From the NCBI GenBank assembly GCA_017416505.1, contig JAFQCI010000148.1:1-64000 (forward strand): a stretch of 64,000 nucleotides of DNA, given 5' to 3'. A model generated the notes under the pieces. It did no database searches and was not told where the DNA came from. It worked only from the letters and a program-made list of their open reading frames with translations. The position numbers were made by a program, and so were the translations under genes. Of the stretch, positions 37,141-45,873 are shown piece by piece (the first letter of the stretch is position 1; every line of letters begins with the position of its first letter). Source of the DNA: Lachnospiraceae bacterium. GTDB lineage: Bacteria; Bacillota_A; Clostridia; Lachnospirales; Lachnospiraceae.

Positions 37141-38706
37141 CTATTCTGTCACTGACTCTACGTGTAAATCAGTATAATAACACTCTAATGAGAAAGTATT
37201 CGTTTCTACTCCTGTTAATTGGTCAATATCTGTTGATATTTCAGAAACATATGGATCCTGGATACATCCCACATTTTCTAACTGTTTTAAGAATTTCGCA
37301 CAAACTTCGTAATTTGGAGAAGAACAGTCAATTGTAATAATGTTCGCATCTGAACTAATAGATGTGATGGTTAAATCCTTTGGCATCATATCTTCTAGTG
37401 CGTCAATTAAGAGGATTAATTTTTCATTCTTAGTTTCCGTTAACGCATACATAGTCTGGGCATCGGTTGCTTTTGCAACTGCTAAAGACCATGTTTGCTC
37501 GATTTCTTCAATATATTCCAGTTTCTTAATCTTTGCTTCATAGTCATTCTTTTCATCTTCTACATTCTTCTTCTGAATTACAGCAACTGCTGACCACGCA
37601 GAAAAAACAATCAAGGATACTACAATAAATAGTGCAAACACTCTGGAACCATCCGCTTCTTTGGCTTTCTTCGCTAATTCTGCAATGGTAAAGTTCATTG
37701 GCTGATAAGTACCACCAATAGCAGATACCAAATATACCGGATTACAACGGTTCATATCAATCACCGGTGCAAAGGTTACACCGTATAAGTTATCTAAAAT
37801 TCTAGTATTTAAATTTAGTTGCAACTTTAATAATCCGTCTAATCCACGAATTAACGCACCATCGCCAGTAAGCAACACTTCATCAATCGGTTTATCCGGA
37901 TTCTTTCCAGCATAGTAATCAATGACTCTTCCAACATTACTTACTAAATGACGTAATGATTCAGTCGCTGCGTTATCATTAAAATCCACAGTAACCAAAC
38001 GGTCTGTCTGCAACATGGTCATAGCAGTAGCTGCATCTACTCCACGTTCACGCATCACCGTATCTACAACTGTATTGGTACCGTATGGAATGGTTCTTTG
38101 TAATAATAATTTTCCATTTCCCATAACAGTAACAAGTGAATTTTCATTGCCAAGATGAATCGCCATTTGAGTTCCGGACATCATTTGAGAACCCAAAATC
38201 TGTGACATAGCATTTCCGATGTAATCTACTGCTTTTACATTCAAACCAATCATAGATGCCACATCATAATAACCTTTTACCATACTGGATGGTGCAGCAA
38301 CCACCAATACACGATACTGATTTTCTGCAGTAAGGGTGTCTACGATAGAATGGGTAATGGAATAATCTTCAACGTTTACAGGGAAGTATTCAACTGCATT
38401 CGCATTAATGATATCCTTTACCTTGTTTTCTTTTACCTTTGGAATTAAGACTTCTCTGTTTACTACCTTACTGGAAGATAGCACAAAAACTGCATCCTTT
38501 ACACGAACTCCGTTGGATGCTAACTGATTCTTAATCGCACCGGCTACTGCTTCTTTGTTACGGATGAAACCATCTTCATAACTTCCGGCCGGTGTTTCGC
38601 AAATCATTGCATTGTGAATGGTTCTTGTTTTGCCATTACTAGTTGCTTCCACGATAGTAATACTATCATTGGTAATGTCAATTGATAACATTTTATTACT
38701 TGCCAT
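37141..38706 (-). CDS. PilM-PilN fusion protein
   Basis: Type IV pilus inner-membrane assembly protein of 521 residues. Residues 1 to about 335 form an actin-like PilM ATPase fold (start SIDITNDSITIVEA, phosphate loop-like regions, and PIDEVLLTGDGALIRGL). A single membrane helix VFALFIVVSLIVFSAWSAVAVI at about 350-371 follows, then a coiled coil and a PilN-like domain with KDLTITSISSDANIITIDC. In most systems PilM and PilN are separate chains joined through the PilN N-terminus, so this is a natural fusion of interacting partners. Followed by the pilO-like gene at 11 bases. Confidence 0.88.
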   Translation of the reverse strand: MASNKMLSIDITNDSITIVEATSNGKTRTIHNAMICETPAGSYEDGFIRNKEAVAGAIKNQLASNGVRVKDAVFVLSSSKVVNREVLIPKVKENKVKDIINANAVEYFPVNVEDYSITHSIVDTLTAENQYRVLVVAAPSSMVKGYYDVASMIGLNVKAVDYIGNAMSQILGSQMMSGTQMAIHLGNENSLVTVMGNGKLLLQRTIPYGTNTVVDTVMRERGVDAATAMTMLQTDRLVTVDFNDNAATESLRHLVSNVGRVIDYYAGKNPDKPIDEVLLTGDGALIRGLDGLLKLQLNLNTRILDNLYGVTFAPVIDMNRCNPVYLVSAIGGTYQPMNFTIAELAKKAKEADGSRVFALFIVVSLIVFSAWSAVAVIQKKNVEDEKNDYEAKIKKLEYIEEIEQTWSLAVAKATDAQTMYALTETKNEKLILLIDALEDMMPKDLTITSISSDANIITIDCSSPNYEVCAKFLKQLENVGCIQDPYVSEISTDIDQLTGVETNTFSLECYYTDLHVESVTE

Positions 38707-38756
38707 TTGTATGCCTCCCTCGTTTTTAACGATATTTTTTCCTGGTGACTTATCCC

Positions 38757-39449
38757 TTAGGATAATCCGCCCATAATATAATTAAGGTACCACTGTATCA
38801 GTGAATCACCCCAAATCATTGAAATAAAAATGCCTAAAGACAAATAAGGTCCAAAAGCTAACATACTTTTCTCTTTTGTTACTGCCATTCTAATACCATG
38901 AATCAATGAACCTAGAATACAGCCTAGGAAAAAAGCTAACAATACCAACTTCCCTCCCAAAAAGAGTCCTGCTGTTGCCATGAGTTTTATATCTCCTCCA
39001 CCCATAGCTTCTTTTTTTAAAATTTTCTCACAAAATAAGCTTAACAGCATCAAAAATCCACTTACTGCTATAAAACCAAGCAAATGGGATAAGTAATGTT
39101 CCCAATCCAGTATGGTTATGATTACTCCGCATATCCCAATTCCATAATTTATGGTAACAGGTATTTCATAACAACGTAAATCAATTATACTTAAAGCCAA
39201 CAAAAGAGATGTCACCACGCACATAAGTACCGTTTCTAACTGACATCCTTTTATATATAGTAAGAATCCATATATTCCCAAGTTAAGAACCGGGAACAAG
39301 TATCCTTTTCGATTTTCTTTTTTTCTCAAGGCATCCCTGAGTTTCCATATTCCTTCTTCTTCCGGAATATATGTATTCCATATATTCATCATCATTCCCA
39401 GCAACAATGCAAGCACCACTGCCAGTACTATAAAAACTATCTCTTTCAT
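38757..39449 (-). CDS. Prepilin peptidase (type IV leader peptidase)
   Basis: Membrane aspartyl protease that removes the short leader from prepilins. About seven to eight hydrophobic segments. The two catalytic aspartates are visible: SIIDLRCYEIP (near residue 90) and AMGGGDIKLMATAGLFLGG (near 160). The N-terminal region is short and lacks the zinc-binding CxxC pairs of Gram-negative PilD, so the N-methylation step is uncertain. It follows a minor pilin gene and precedes pilM-pilN. Confidence 0.88.
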   Translation of the reverse strand: MKEIVFIVLAVVLALLLGMMMNIWNTYIPEEEGIWKLRDALRKKENRKGYLFPVLNLGIYGFLLYIKGCQLETVLMCVVTSLLLALSIIDLRCYEIPVTINYGIGICGVIITILDWEHYLSHLLGFIAVSGFLMLLSLFCEKILKKEAMGGGDIKLMATAGLFLGGKLVLLAFFLGCILGSLIHGIRMAVTKEKSMLAFGPYLSLGIFISMIWGDSLIQWYLNYIMGGLS

Positions 39450-39461
39450 AGAAATCCTTTA

Positions 39462-39878
39462 CTACTTTTTAATAGTTACCTCTACATAATTAACATTAAT
39501 CTCTATCTCGTAATAACTGGTAGGTGAATCATAGAGATGAGATTTTAAATACATCTTCTTTGGTGAAATAGTCTGTTCCACATAATTTTTTAATGTCGGA
39601 ACTGTTCCTGAACTGTTATCTAAGCCGGTTCCCGGATAGAATTTAAGTTTCACCGGTAACGCTAAAGCCAAAATCTCATCATGAACACCTAATTCTCCCA
39701 TAGCTATGGTGACCGCATCGTCCAAATCTGCAGCTTTCTCCTCATCCACACGAATCCTCGATTCTTCCACATATCGCAATAATGCAGGGGCTAAGGCTCC
39801 TGCTAACAGCGCCATAATGGCTATTACAATAATTAATTCAACTAGCGAAAATCCTTTGTTATTATCTCTCCACTTCAT
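39462..39878 (-). CDS. Type IV prepilin, second pilin
   Basis: Pilin of 138 residues: leader MKWRDNNKG, then FSLVELIIVIAIMALLAGALAPALLRYVEESR with Glu at +5. The N-terminal helix is nearly the same as that of the major pilin upstream (39989-40531), so the two are recent paralogues. The head domain is shorter and different. It may be a minor or alternative subunit. It is separated from the major pilin gene by a hairpin. Confidence 0.88.
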   Translation of the reverse strand: MKWRDNNKGFSLVELIIVIAIMALLAGALAPALLRYVEESRIRVDEEKAADLDDAVTIAMGELGVHDEILALALPVKLKFYPGTGLDNSSGTVPTLKNYVEQTISPKKMYLKSHLYDSPTSYYEIEINVNYVEVTIKK

Positions 39879-39912
39879 ATATTCTCACCCATTTCATTTT
39901 CCCTTTATATAA

Positions 39913-39947
39913 CACATCACAAGGAATGGTGATTCCCTTGTGATGTG
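39913..39947 (-). terminator. Hairpin after the major pilin gene
   Basis: Perfect 12-bp stem CACATCACAAGG / CCTTGTGATGTG with an eleven-base loop between the major pilin and the second pilin gene. No long T run follows on the minus strand, so it may act as a partial terminator or a 3' stabiliser that raises pilin mRNA above the rest of the operon. Confidence 0.6.
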
Positions 39948-39988
39948 AAAGTTTCATATGTAATAATACTTGGTATTATTTTTTTACA

Positions 39989-40531
39989 CTAGATTAAATT
40001 TGATCTTGCTGGTGCTGCACTTAACTTATTTCCTTGAGTATCAACATAATCTCCAGCAGTTTCTTGAAGATATACTTCAACTACATCTGCTTCACCAGTT
40101 TCACCTAAAGCAATTGCAATATAGTATGCTTGCTGTAAATCTTTCTTAGATTTAACTTTTAATTTCTTTGGAGCAATAGTTTGATCGATTTCAGCTTTTA
40201 AACTTGCAGGACAGTTAGCACTATAAGCTGCTGGAGTAATACTTGCACCTGAACCACTAGCTGGAGTAACTGTAATAAACAACCAGTTTTGAGTAGAACC
40301 AGTATCACCCTTGACTGCTGCGTTTGCAACAGCAGTCATAACATCTTCATCTGCTAAAGCTGCTTCTACAGCTGTTCTTAAGTTAGCAGCAGTTGACTTG
40401 TCATTAGATACTCTAGTCTTTTCAATGTAACGTAATAATGCTGGAGCTAAAGCACCTGCTAAGATTGCCATAATAGCAATAACGATAATTAATTCTACAA
40501 GTGAGAAACCTTTGTTATTCATTTTTTTCAT
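39989..40531 (-). CDS. Major type IV pilin
   Basis: Main structural subunit of the pilus, inferred from its position, its stand-alone flanks and hairpins on both sides. Protein of 180 residues: leader MKKMNNKG, then FSLVELIIVIAIMAILAGALAPALLRYIEKTR with Glu at +5, followed by an Ala/Thr/Ser-rich head (DEDVMTAVANAAVKGDTGS) and few aromatic residues. No cysteine pair of the kind that closes the D-loop in Gram-negative pilins is evident. AAAAGGAG precedes ATG. The gene lies between pilC and a second pilin. Confidence 0.92.
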   Translation of the reverse strand: MKKMNNKGFSLVELIIVIAIMAILAGALAPALLRYIEKTRVSNDKSTAANLRTAVEAALADEDVMTAVANAAVKGDTGSTQNWLFITVTPASGSGASITPAAYSANCPASLKAEIDQTIAPKKLKVKSKKDLQQAYYIAIALGETGEADVVEVYLQETAGDYVDTQGNKLSAAPARSNLI

Positions 40532-40607
40532 GTTTTCATTCTCCTTTTCTTTGATATGAATAATTTAATAGTTTCACGTGATTGATCTCACGCATGTATA
40601 TTATAAA

Positions 40608-40661
40608 ATTTCAAACACCGGAACTGATTTCACCAGATCAATTCCGGTTCACCAGTTTGAA
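40608..40661 (-). promoter_or_regulatory. Nested hairpin in the major pilin leader
   Basis: Outer stem TTTCAAAC / GTTTGAAA (40608-40615 / 40654-40661) encloses CCGGAACTGAT / ATCAATTCCGG. It lies between pilC and the major pilin gene. On the minus strand TTTTATAATAT follows, which could be a weak terminator tail or a TATAAT -10 box for the pilin gene. Either use would let pilin expression differ from that of pilC. Confidence 0.5.
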
Positions 40662-40675
40662 ATAATATAACCTTC

Positions 40676-41896
40676 TTATTCTGCCATCTGATCGATACCA
40701 TCGTACATCTTAAGCATCGGTGACATAACAGCTAATACTACGAAACCTACGATACCAGCAAGTAATACAATAATCAATGGTTCTAAAGCTGCTGTAAGTT
40801 TCTCTGTCTGATTCTGTACTTCTTCATCATAGAACACAGAAATCTTATCTAACATCTGTTCCAAAGAACCGGTTTCTTCACCGATTCGAGTCATATGTAC
40901 TAACAGTGGTGGGAAGATTCCCATATCTTTTAATGGTTTTGAAAGTGGAACACCTCTCGCAACCTGACTCTTCGCATCTAACAATCCATCTTTCACCACG
41001 TTATTCGTCATAACGTTAGCTACGTTTTCTATAGCATCAATCAATGGAATACCTGCTGCTAACAATGTACTAAGGGTACGGGAAAATCTAGCGGCAGAAG
41101 ATTTAACTGTTAAATCTCCGAACAAAGGAGCTCTCAATCCAATCTGTGCACAAATCTTAGCACCAGTAGCAGTGCTCTTAAACAATTTAAATGCACCTAC
41201 AATTGCTCCAATCACTAATGCAATCAGCCACCATTTCGCTTTTACAAACTCGCTCATGTTAACCAACAATTGTGTGGCTTTCGGCAAATCCAGTTCCATA
41301 TCCTTGAACATATCCGAAAACGTCGGTACAACCACTACCAAAACTACAATTACCACTACAAATGCAACTGCAAGTACCATAACCGGATAAATCATAGCCT
41401 TACTTAACATAGACTTTAACTTATGATCTTTTTCAAAGTGGTCTGCCATACGTCTGAATGCTACTTCCAAACTACCAGAAGCTTCACCTGCTATGGTCAT
41501 ATTCACAAGCATCGGCGGAAAAATCTTCGGATGCTGCTTCATGGCATTTCCAAGGCTGTCACCTTTTTCAACCGAAATCTGTACTGCTTTTAATGCTTTC
41601 GCAAAATTCTTATTATCCGTCTGTTCTGACAGCATATCCAATGCAGTAACTACTGTAACACCGGCTTCCAAAATACTTACAAATTGATTACAGAACATTG
41701 CAAGTTCGTGTGGTTTTACCATCTTACCGATACTAATATTAATATCTTTATCAGCAAATCCCTGCTCTTTAATTTCGATTATGGTATAACCTTCTCTTCG
41801 TAACTTTTCGCTGGCCTGAGTTTCTGTCTTGGCTTCAATCGCACCCTTTTTCGCGGTACCACTGCTATCCAATATCTTATATGCATATGTAGCCAT
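40676..41896 (-). CDS. pilC: Type IV pilus inner-membrane platform protein PilC
   Basis: Platform protein of the GspF/PilC family, 406 residues. An N-terminal segment MATYAYKILDSSGTAKKGAIEA is followed by two repeated GspF domains (about 70-200 and 275-395), each with one or two membrane helices (MVLAVAFVVVIVVLVVVVPTF, LIIVLLAGIVGFVVLAVMSP). The second copy has RIGEETGSLEQMLDKIS, paralogous to IAGEASGSLEVAFRRMA in the first. PilC couples the PilB/PilT motors to pilin assembly. Start ATG has GGAGG. A promoter lies 81 bases upstream, so it starts a subunit of the locus. Confidence 0.95.
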   Translation of the reverse strand: MATYAYKILDSSGTAKKGAIEAKTETQASEKLRREGYTIIEIKEQGFADKDINISIGKMVKPHELAMFCNQFVSILEAGVTVVTALDMLSEQTDNKNFAKALKAVQISVEKGDSLGNAMKQHPKIFPPMLVNMTIAGEASGSLEVAFRRMADHFEKDHKLKSMLSKAMIYPVMVLAVAFVVVIVVLVVVVPTFSDMFKDMELDLPKATQLLVNMSEFVKAKWWLIALVIGAIVGAFKLFKSTATGAKICAQIGLRAPLFGDLTVKSSAARFSRTLSTLLAAGIPLIDAIENVANVMTNNVVKDGLLDAKSQVARGVPLSKPLKDMGIFPPLLVHMTRIGEETGSLEQMLDKISVFYDEEVQNQTEKLTAALEPLIIVLLAGIVGFVVLAVMSPMLKMYDGIDQMAE

Positions 41897-41976
41897 ACTC
41901 TTACCTCCAACTTATTCTATTCGTATTCACAACCTGTTCAATTTATGAACAAATTATGAACTTTTCATCTGAGTTA

Positions 41977-42005
41977 AATATATCACATTTCATTATTTCA
42001 TGCAA
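41977..42005 (-). promoter_or_regulatory. Probable sigma-A promoter for pilC and the pilin genes
   Basis: On the minus strand TTGCAT (42005-42000) and TATATT (41982-41977) are separated by exactly 17 bases, about 80 bases before the pilC ATG. The 305-base gap around it holds no gene; it is AT-rich with two copies of ATGAACAAATT (41944 and 42106 regions). I see no c-di-GMP riboswitch. Confidence 0.6.
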
Positions 42006-42201
42006 GCATTATTCTTTAGTTTTTGGATTTTTGTAACTTTTGTACAAGTTCCTTTTACACCAGCTTACATTTCTTTACTGATTCTTGTTAATTTGTCCAA
42101 AAGTATGAACAAATTGTTAACAAATCAAATTTGTTTGCATTCTTTATCACAAATACGATTATGCAATTTTATCTGCTAATAACCATATTTCTATTACAAA
42201 A

Positions 42202-43254
42202 CTATAATTTCTTTCTTAAATAAGTAACATCCTGAGCAAATTCCAAAGCCACATCTCTGGTTATGGTTCCACGCTGGTATAATTCTGCCAAACTATCATC
42301 CATAGTAATCATACCTAAAGCTCTGTTTGTCTGGATGGTAGACATAATCTGATGTGTCTTTCCTTCACGAACCAAGGCACGAATCGCAGGATTACTGTGC
42401 ATGATTTCAAAGGCAGCCACACGCCCTCTTCCGTCCGCTGTAGGAAGTAACTGCTGAGAAATAACTGCTTCCAATACCATAGCAAGCTGGATACGGATTT
42501 GCTGTTGCTGGTGTGGTGGGAAAACGTCAATTACACGGTCGATGGTAGCTGCAGCACCGATGGTATGTAATGTGGAGAAAACCAAGTGACCGGTTTCTGC
42601 TGCTGTTACTGCAGTAGAAATAGTCTCAAGGTCACGCATTTCTCCTACCAGAATAACATCAGGGTCTTCACGAAGTACTGCTTTTAGGGCATTTGCATAA
42701 CACAAGGTATCCTGTCCAATTTCACGTTGATTTACCGTGGATTTCTTATGACGATGTAAATATTCGATAGGGTCTTCCATAGTTACAACGTGGTCATAGC
42801 GGTTACAGTTTACCTTATCAATCAAAGATGCCAAGGTAGTAGACTTACCAGAACCGGTAGGTCCTGTTACTAATACCAGACCTCTTTTCTTCTTATATAA
42901 TTCCACTACATTCTCCGGCAAACCCAACTGTTCCGGTTGCGGAATAATGGAACTGATACGACGAAATACACAAGCAAGAGTTCCTTTTTGACTAAAGGTA
43001 TTTACACGGAAACGGTTATCTTCATCAATGGCGTAGGAATAATCCACTTCACCTTTATCCTGTAATATTTCCTTATGTCTTGCGTTCATAGTTGGAAGAA
43101 TTAAGTCCTTCGCTGTGTCCGGGGTAATGACTTCAGTTCCAACACATTGCATCGTACCATTGATACGGAATTTCGGTGGTACACCTACAGACAAATGAAT
43201 ATCGGAACATTTATTTTCTATGGATAATCTAAGTAAATCATTAATTGCTATCAT
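42202..43254 (-). CDS. pilT: Pilus retraction ATPase PilT
   Basis: Hexameric motor that drives pilus retraction and twitching. Protein of 350 residues with Walker A VTGPTGSGKSTTLASL (about 130-145), an Asp box VVTMEDPIEYLH, Walker B DPDVILVGEMRDLETI, and the His box AETGHLVFSTLHTIGAAATIDRVIDVFP. It ends with the AIRxLxREGKTHQI motif (AIRALVREGKTHQIM) that marks PilT retraction motors, so it is not an assembly motor. It lies 26 bases after pilB, so the two motor genes are cotranscribed. Confidence 0.96.
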   Translation of the reverse strand: MIAINDLLRLSIENKCSDIHLSVGVPPKFRINGTMQCVGTEVITPDTAKDLILPTMNARHKEILQDKGEVDYSYAIDEDNRFRVNTFSQKGTLACVFRRISSIIPQPEQLGLPENVVELYKKKRGLVLVTGPTGSGKSTTLASLIDKVNCNRYDHVVTMEDPIEYLHRHKKSTVNQREIGQDTLCYANALKAVLREDPDVILVGEMRDLETISTAVTAAETGHLVFSTLHTIGAAATIDRVIDVFPPHQQQQIRIQLAMVLEAVISQQLLPTADGRGRVAAFEIMHSNPAIRALVREGKTHQIMSTIQTNRALGMITMDDSLAELYQRGTITRDVALEFAQDVTYLRKKL

Positions 43255-43280
43255 ACTTTCTCTCCTTTTTCCTCATATGG

Positions 43281-45044
43281 TTATACTGTTGCTTTCTCTT
43301 CAGATTCTTCTGTTTCCTCTTTCGATTCTTCAATAAAGTCTGAAGTATCGTATACAATCTTATACATTTCTGAAATAGAAGTTACACCTTTTACTACCAG
43401 ATCCGAGGCACTCATACGAAGTGTCTTCATACCTTCGGACAATGCCATATCTTCAATCTGGTCAGCATTTCCACCTTTACCAATAACTCTTTTAATATTA
43501 TGGCTGATCGGCATAATTTCATATACACCAATACGACCTGCATAACCAGTTCCATTACATACCGGACATCCGCCTGGGAAACTAATCTTAAGAGGTTGGT
43601 CTACAGGATATCCAAGAGCCTTCTTTTCTTCTTCTTCTGCATCTCTGGTAATCTTACAAGTACATAATCTACGTACCAGACGTTGCGCGATAACTCCACA
43701 TAAGGCATCACCTAATAAATAACTTTCCAGTCCCATATCTTCCAATCTGGTGATGGCACTGGCTGCACTGTTTGTATGCAGGGTACTAACAACCAAGTGA
43801 CCTGTGATTGATGCTGTAACAGCGATATCTGCTGTTTCGTTATCACGAATTTCTCCAATCATAATAATGTCAGGATCCTGACGTAAGATAGAACGTAAGG
43901 CGGCAGCAAAAGTAAGACCTGCTTTGGTATTTACCTGAACCTGATTAATTCCATCGATATTTGCTTCCACCGGGTCTTCAACCGTGATGATATTTACATC
44001 TTCCTGATTTAACTCAGATAAAGAAGTATACAAGGTAGTTGATTTACCGGAACCTGTAGGACCTGTTACCAAAATGATTCCATGCGGATTACTTAAGATA
44101 CCATCAAATTTAACCAAGTCTTCCGGCGAAAGACCAAGGGCACTCTTAGGTTTCGTAAGTCCTTCTTTCGAGGTAAGACGCATTACGGTCTTTTCTCCAT
44201 ACACGGTAGGAAGAATGGAAACACGGACGTCAAATTCCCGTCGGTCAACCATGATAGTAATACGACCATCCTGAGGCTTTCTTTTTTCTGCAATATCCAT
44301 ACCGCCAATAATCTTAATACGGGCACAAATAGCAGGAAGCAAACTATAGTCATAAGTCATAACTTCCTTTAAAACACCATCGATTCGATAGCGGACACGA
44401 ACCTTTGATTCCATAGGTTCGATATGAATATCGGATGCTCTTTGCTTTACACCATTCTCCATAATCTGTTTTACCAATAATACGATAGGAGAATTTTCAA
44501 CTTCATTATCAATCTGCTTTTCATCTTCCTCATTGATGCCGTTTTCCATCATTTCAGCACGGTAACGTTCCGCAACTTCCATCGCCTGCTGATTGGAATA
44601 GTAACGGTCAATCATCTTCTGAACATCGTCATCATCCGCAAGCATCGGCTCTACCTGATATCCGGTAGCAATCTGAATGGTGTCCAGTGCATCCAGATTC
44701 ATAGGATCCGAAGTCGCTACTTTTAATACATTCGGATTATATTCATCGAAACCTAATGGAATGGCACGATACTGCACAACAAGGTTTTCGGAAATCAGTC
44801 TGGTAATGGATTCATCCAATTTACATTGTAATAGTTCAATGTATTCAATCCCCAACTGCTGGGTCAATGTGGCATTTAATAATTCTTTACTTATTAACCC
44901 TGTTTCTACCAATGCCTGTCCTAACTTTAACCCATGTGCTTTTTGATAAGCAATGGCTTGTTTTAATTCATCATCTGTAATCGCCCCTGCTGCTACAAAC
45001 AAATCACCCAGTCGAATTTTTCTTCTATCAAAGCCAAATCCCAT
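43281..45044 (-). CDS. pilB: Pilus extension ATPase PilB (GspE family)
   Basis: Assembly motor of about 587 residues. An N-terminal T2SSE_N domain (RKIRLGDLFVAAGAITDDELKQAI and on to about 150) is followed by the N2 domain with RASDIHIEP. The ATPase core has Walker A VTGPTGSGKSTTLYT, EDPVEANIDGINQVQVN, RQDPDIIMIGEIRDNETADIA and TGHLVVSTLHTN. A tetracysteine zinc site is visible as CTC...GCPVCNGTGY. I prefer ATG 45044 over an ATG five codons upstream, because CAGGGTG precedes only the former. First gene of the pilus locus after sigK. Confidence 0.95.
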   Translation of the reverse strand: MGFGFDRRKIRLGDLFVAAGAITDDELKQAIAYQKAHGLKLGQALVETGLISKELLNATLTQQLGIEYIELLQCKLDESITRLISENLVVQYRAIPLGFDEYNPNVLKVATSDPMNLDALDTIQIATGYQVEPMLADDDDVQKMIDRYYSNQQAMEVAERYRAEMMENGINEEDEKQIDNEVENSPIVLLVKQIMENGVKQRASDIHIEPMESKVRVRYRIDGVLKEVMTYDYSLLPAICARIKIIGGMDIAEKRKPQDGRITIMVDRREFDVRVSILPTVYGEKTVMRLTSKEGLTKPKSALGLSPEDLVKFDGILSNPHGIILVTGPTGSGKSTTLYTSLSELNQEDVNIITVEDPVEANIDGINQVQVNTKAGLTFAAALRSILRQDPDIIMIGEIRDNETADIAVTASITGHLVVSTLHTNSAASAITRLEDMGLESYLLGDALCGVIAQRLVRRLCTCKITRDAEEEEKKALGYPVDQPLKISFPGGCPVCNGTGYAGRIGVYEIMPISHNIKRVIGKGGNADQIEDMALSEGMKTLRMSASDLVVKGVTSISEMYKIVYDTSDFIEESKEETEESEEKATV

Positions 45045-45125
45045 ATTAACACCCTGCATGATACTGTGAATCTAGTTCCCAGTAAGCATTCCTTTCCCTT
45101 TTATTTTCCTTTCATATGTAAAATG

Positions 45126-45171
45126 CGAAACCTTAAAGCTTCTATCATCCATATCCATCTTCAAGGTTTCG
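45126..45171 (-). terminator. Hairpin between sigK and pilB
   Basis: Perfect 9-bp stem CGAAACCTT / AAGGTTTCG around a 28-base loop, with a further AAG/CTT contact. It is 17 bases past the sigK stop on the minus strand and is followed by ATTTT, a modest terminator. It may separate the sporulation gene from the pilus genes. Confidence 0.45.
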
Positions 45172-45187
45172 GCAATATTCGTATTTC

Positions 45188-45811
45188 TTATTCTTCCATC
45201 TTATGTCTTAAAGTAAGCAATGCTTTCTTTTCGATTCTGGATACATAGGAACGGGATATTCCAAGAAGCGCCGCAACTTGTTTTTGTGTCATAGGATTTC
45301 TTCCGTATAACCCGTATCGAAGAACAATCACTTGTTTACTTTTATCATCTGGAAGACGATTCAATACCTCATATAATTGTACCACATTATCAGATAAAAT
45401 TAAAACATTTAATGTATTTTCGTCATTATTACCAATAACATCTAGTAAACTTATCTCATTGCCTTCTTTGTCCGTCCCTATAGATTCATAAATAGAAACT
45501 TCTTTCGCCTTTTTCTTTTCCAGACGAATATTCATCAGCAATTCATTTTCTATACACTTTGCCGCATAAGTTACCAGTCTGTTTCCTTTGGTTTCATCAA
45601 AGGAATTTACTCCTTTAATTAAACCTATGGTTCCAATGGAAATCAGTTCTTCCAGTTCTCGGTCATTTTGATGGTACTTTTTCACAATATGTGCTACCAG
45701 TCGCATATTATGCTCTATCAGCACATCTTTTGCCTTTTTATCCCCTTCGCGAAGCTTACTGATATAGTACGCCTCTTCTTCTTTTGTTAAGGGTGGCAAA
45801 AAGGTTTTCAA
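45188..45811 (-). CDS. sigK: Sporulation sigma factor, SigK type
   Basis: RNA polymerase sigma factor of the SigK/SigE group, about 207 residues, active late in the mother cell during spore formation. Region 2 has NMRLVAHIVKKY and ISIGTIGLIKGVNSFD, then YAAKCIENELLMNIR. GTDKEGNEISLLDVIG is typical of SigK. Region 4 ends in LLGISRSYVSRIEKKAL, the DNA-binding helix. A TTG start at 45811 with AGAGGTG is slightly better than a GTG three codons earlier. The reading frame is intact, with no skin-type insertion. A short N-terminal FLPPLTKEEEAYY stretch may be a pro-sequence. Confidence 0.88.
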   Translation of the reverse strand: MKTFLPPLTKEEEAYYISKLREGDKKAKDVLIEHNMRLVAHIVKKYHQNDRELEELISIGTIGLIKGVNSFDETKGNRLVTYAAKCIENELLMNIRLEKKKAKEVSIYESIGTDKEGNEISLLDVIGNNDENTLNVLILSDNVVQLYEVLNRLPDDKSKQVIVLRYGLYGRNPMTQKQVAALLGISRSYVSRIEKKALLTLRHKMEE

Positions 45812-45873
45812 AAAAAGCACCTCTTAACATCTTTACTATATACTATGAATTTTTCAGGAAAAAAGTGCCTTTC

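Noticed and set aside
41897..42201. c-di-GMP riboswitch in the leader of pilC
   Set aside because: I looked for the conserved GCAAACC and GGACGCAAAGCC elements on the minus strand and did not find them. Only a sigma-A type promoter and short direct repeats are visible.
45188..45811. Skin-type interruption of sigK
   Set aside because: The gene is continuous from region 2 to region 4 with no recombinase or insertion.
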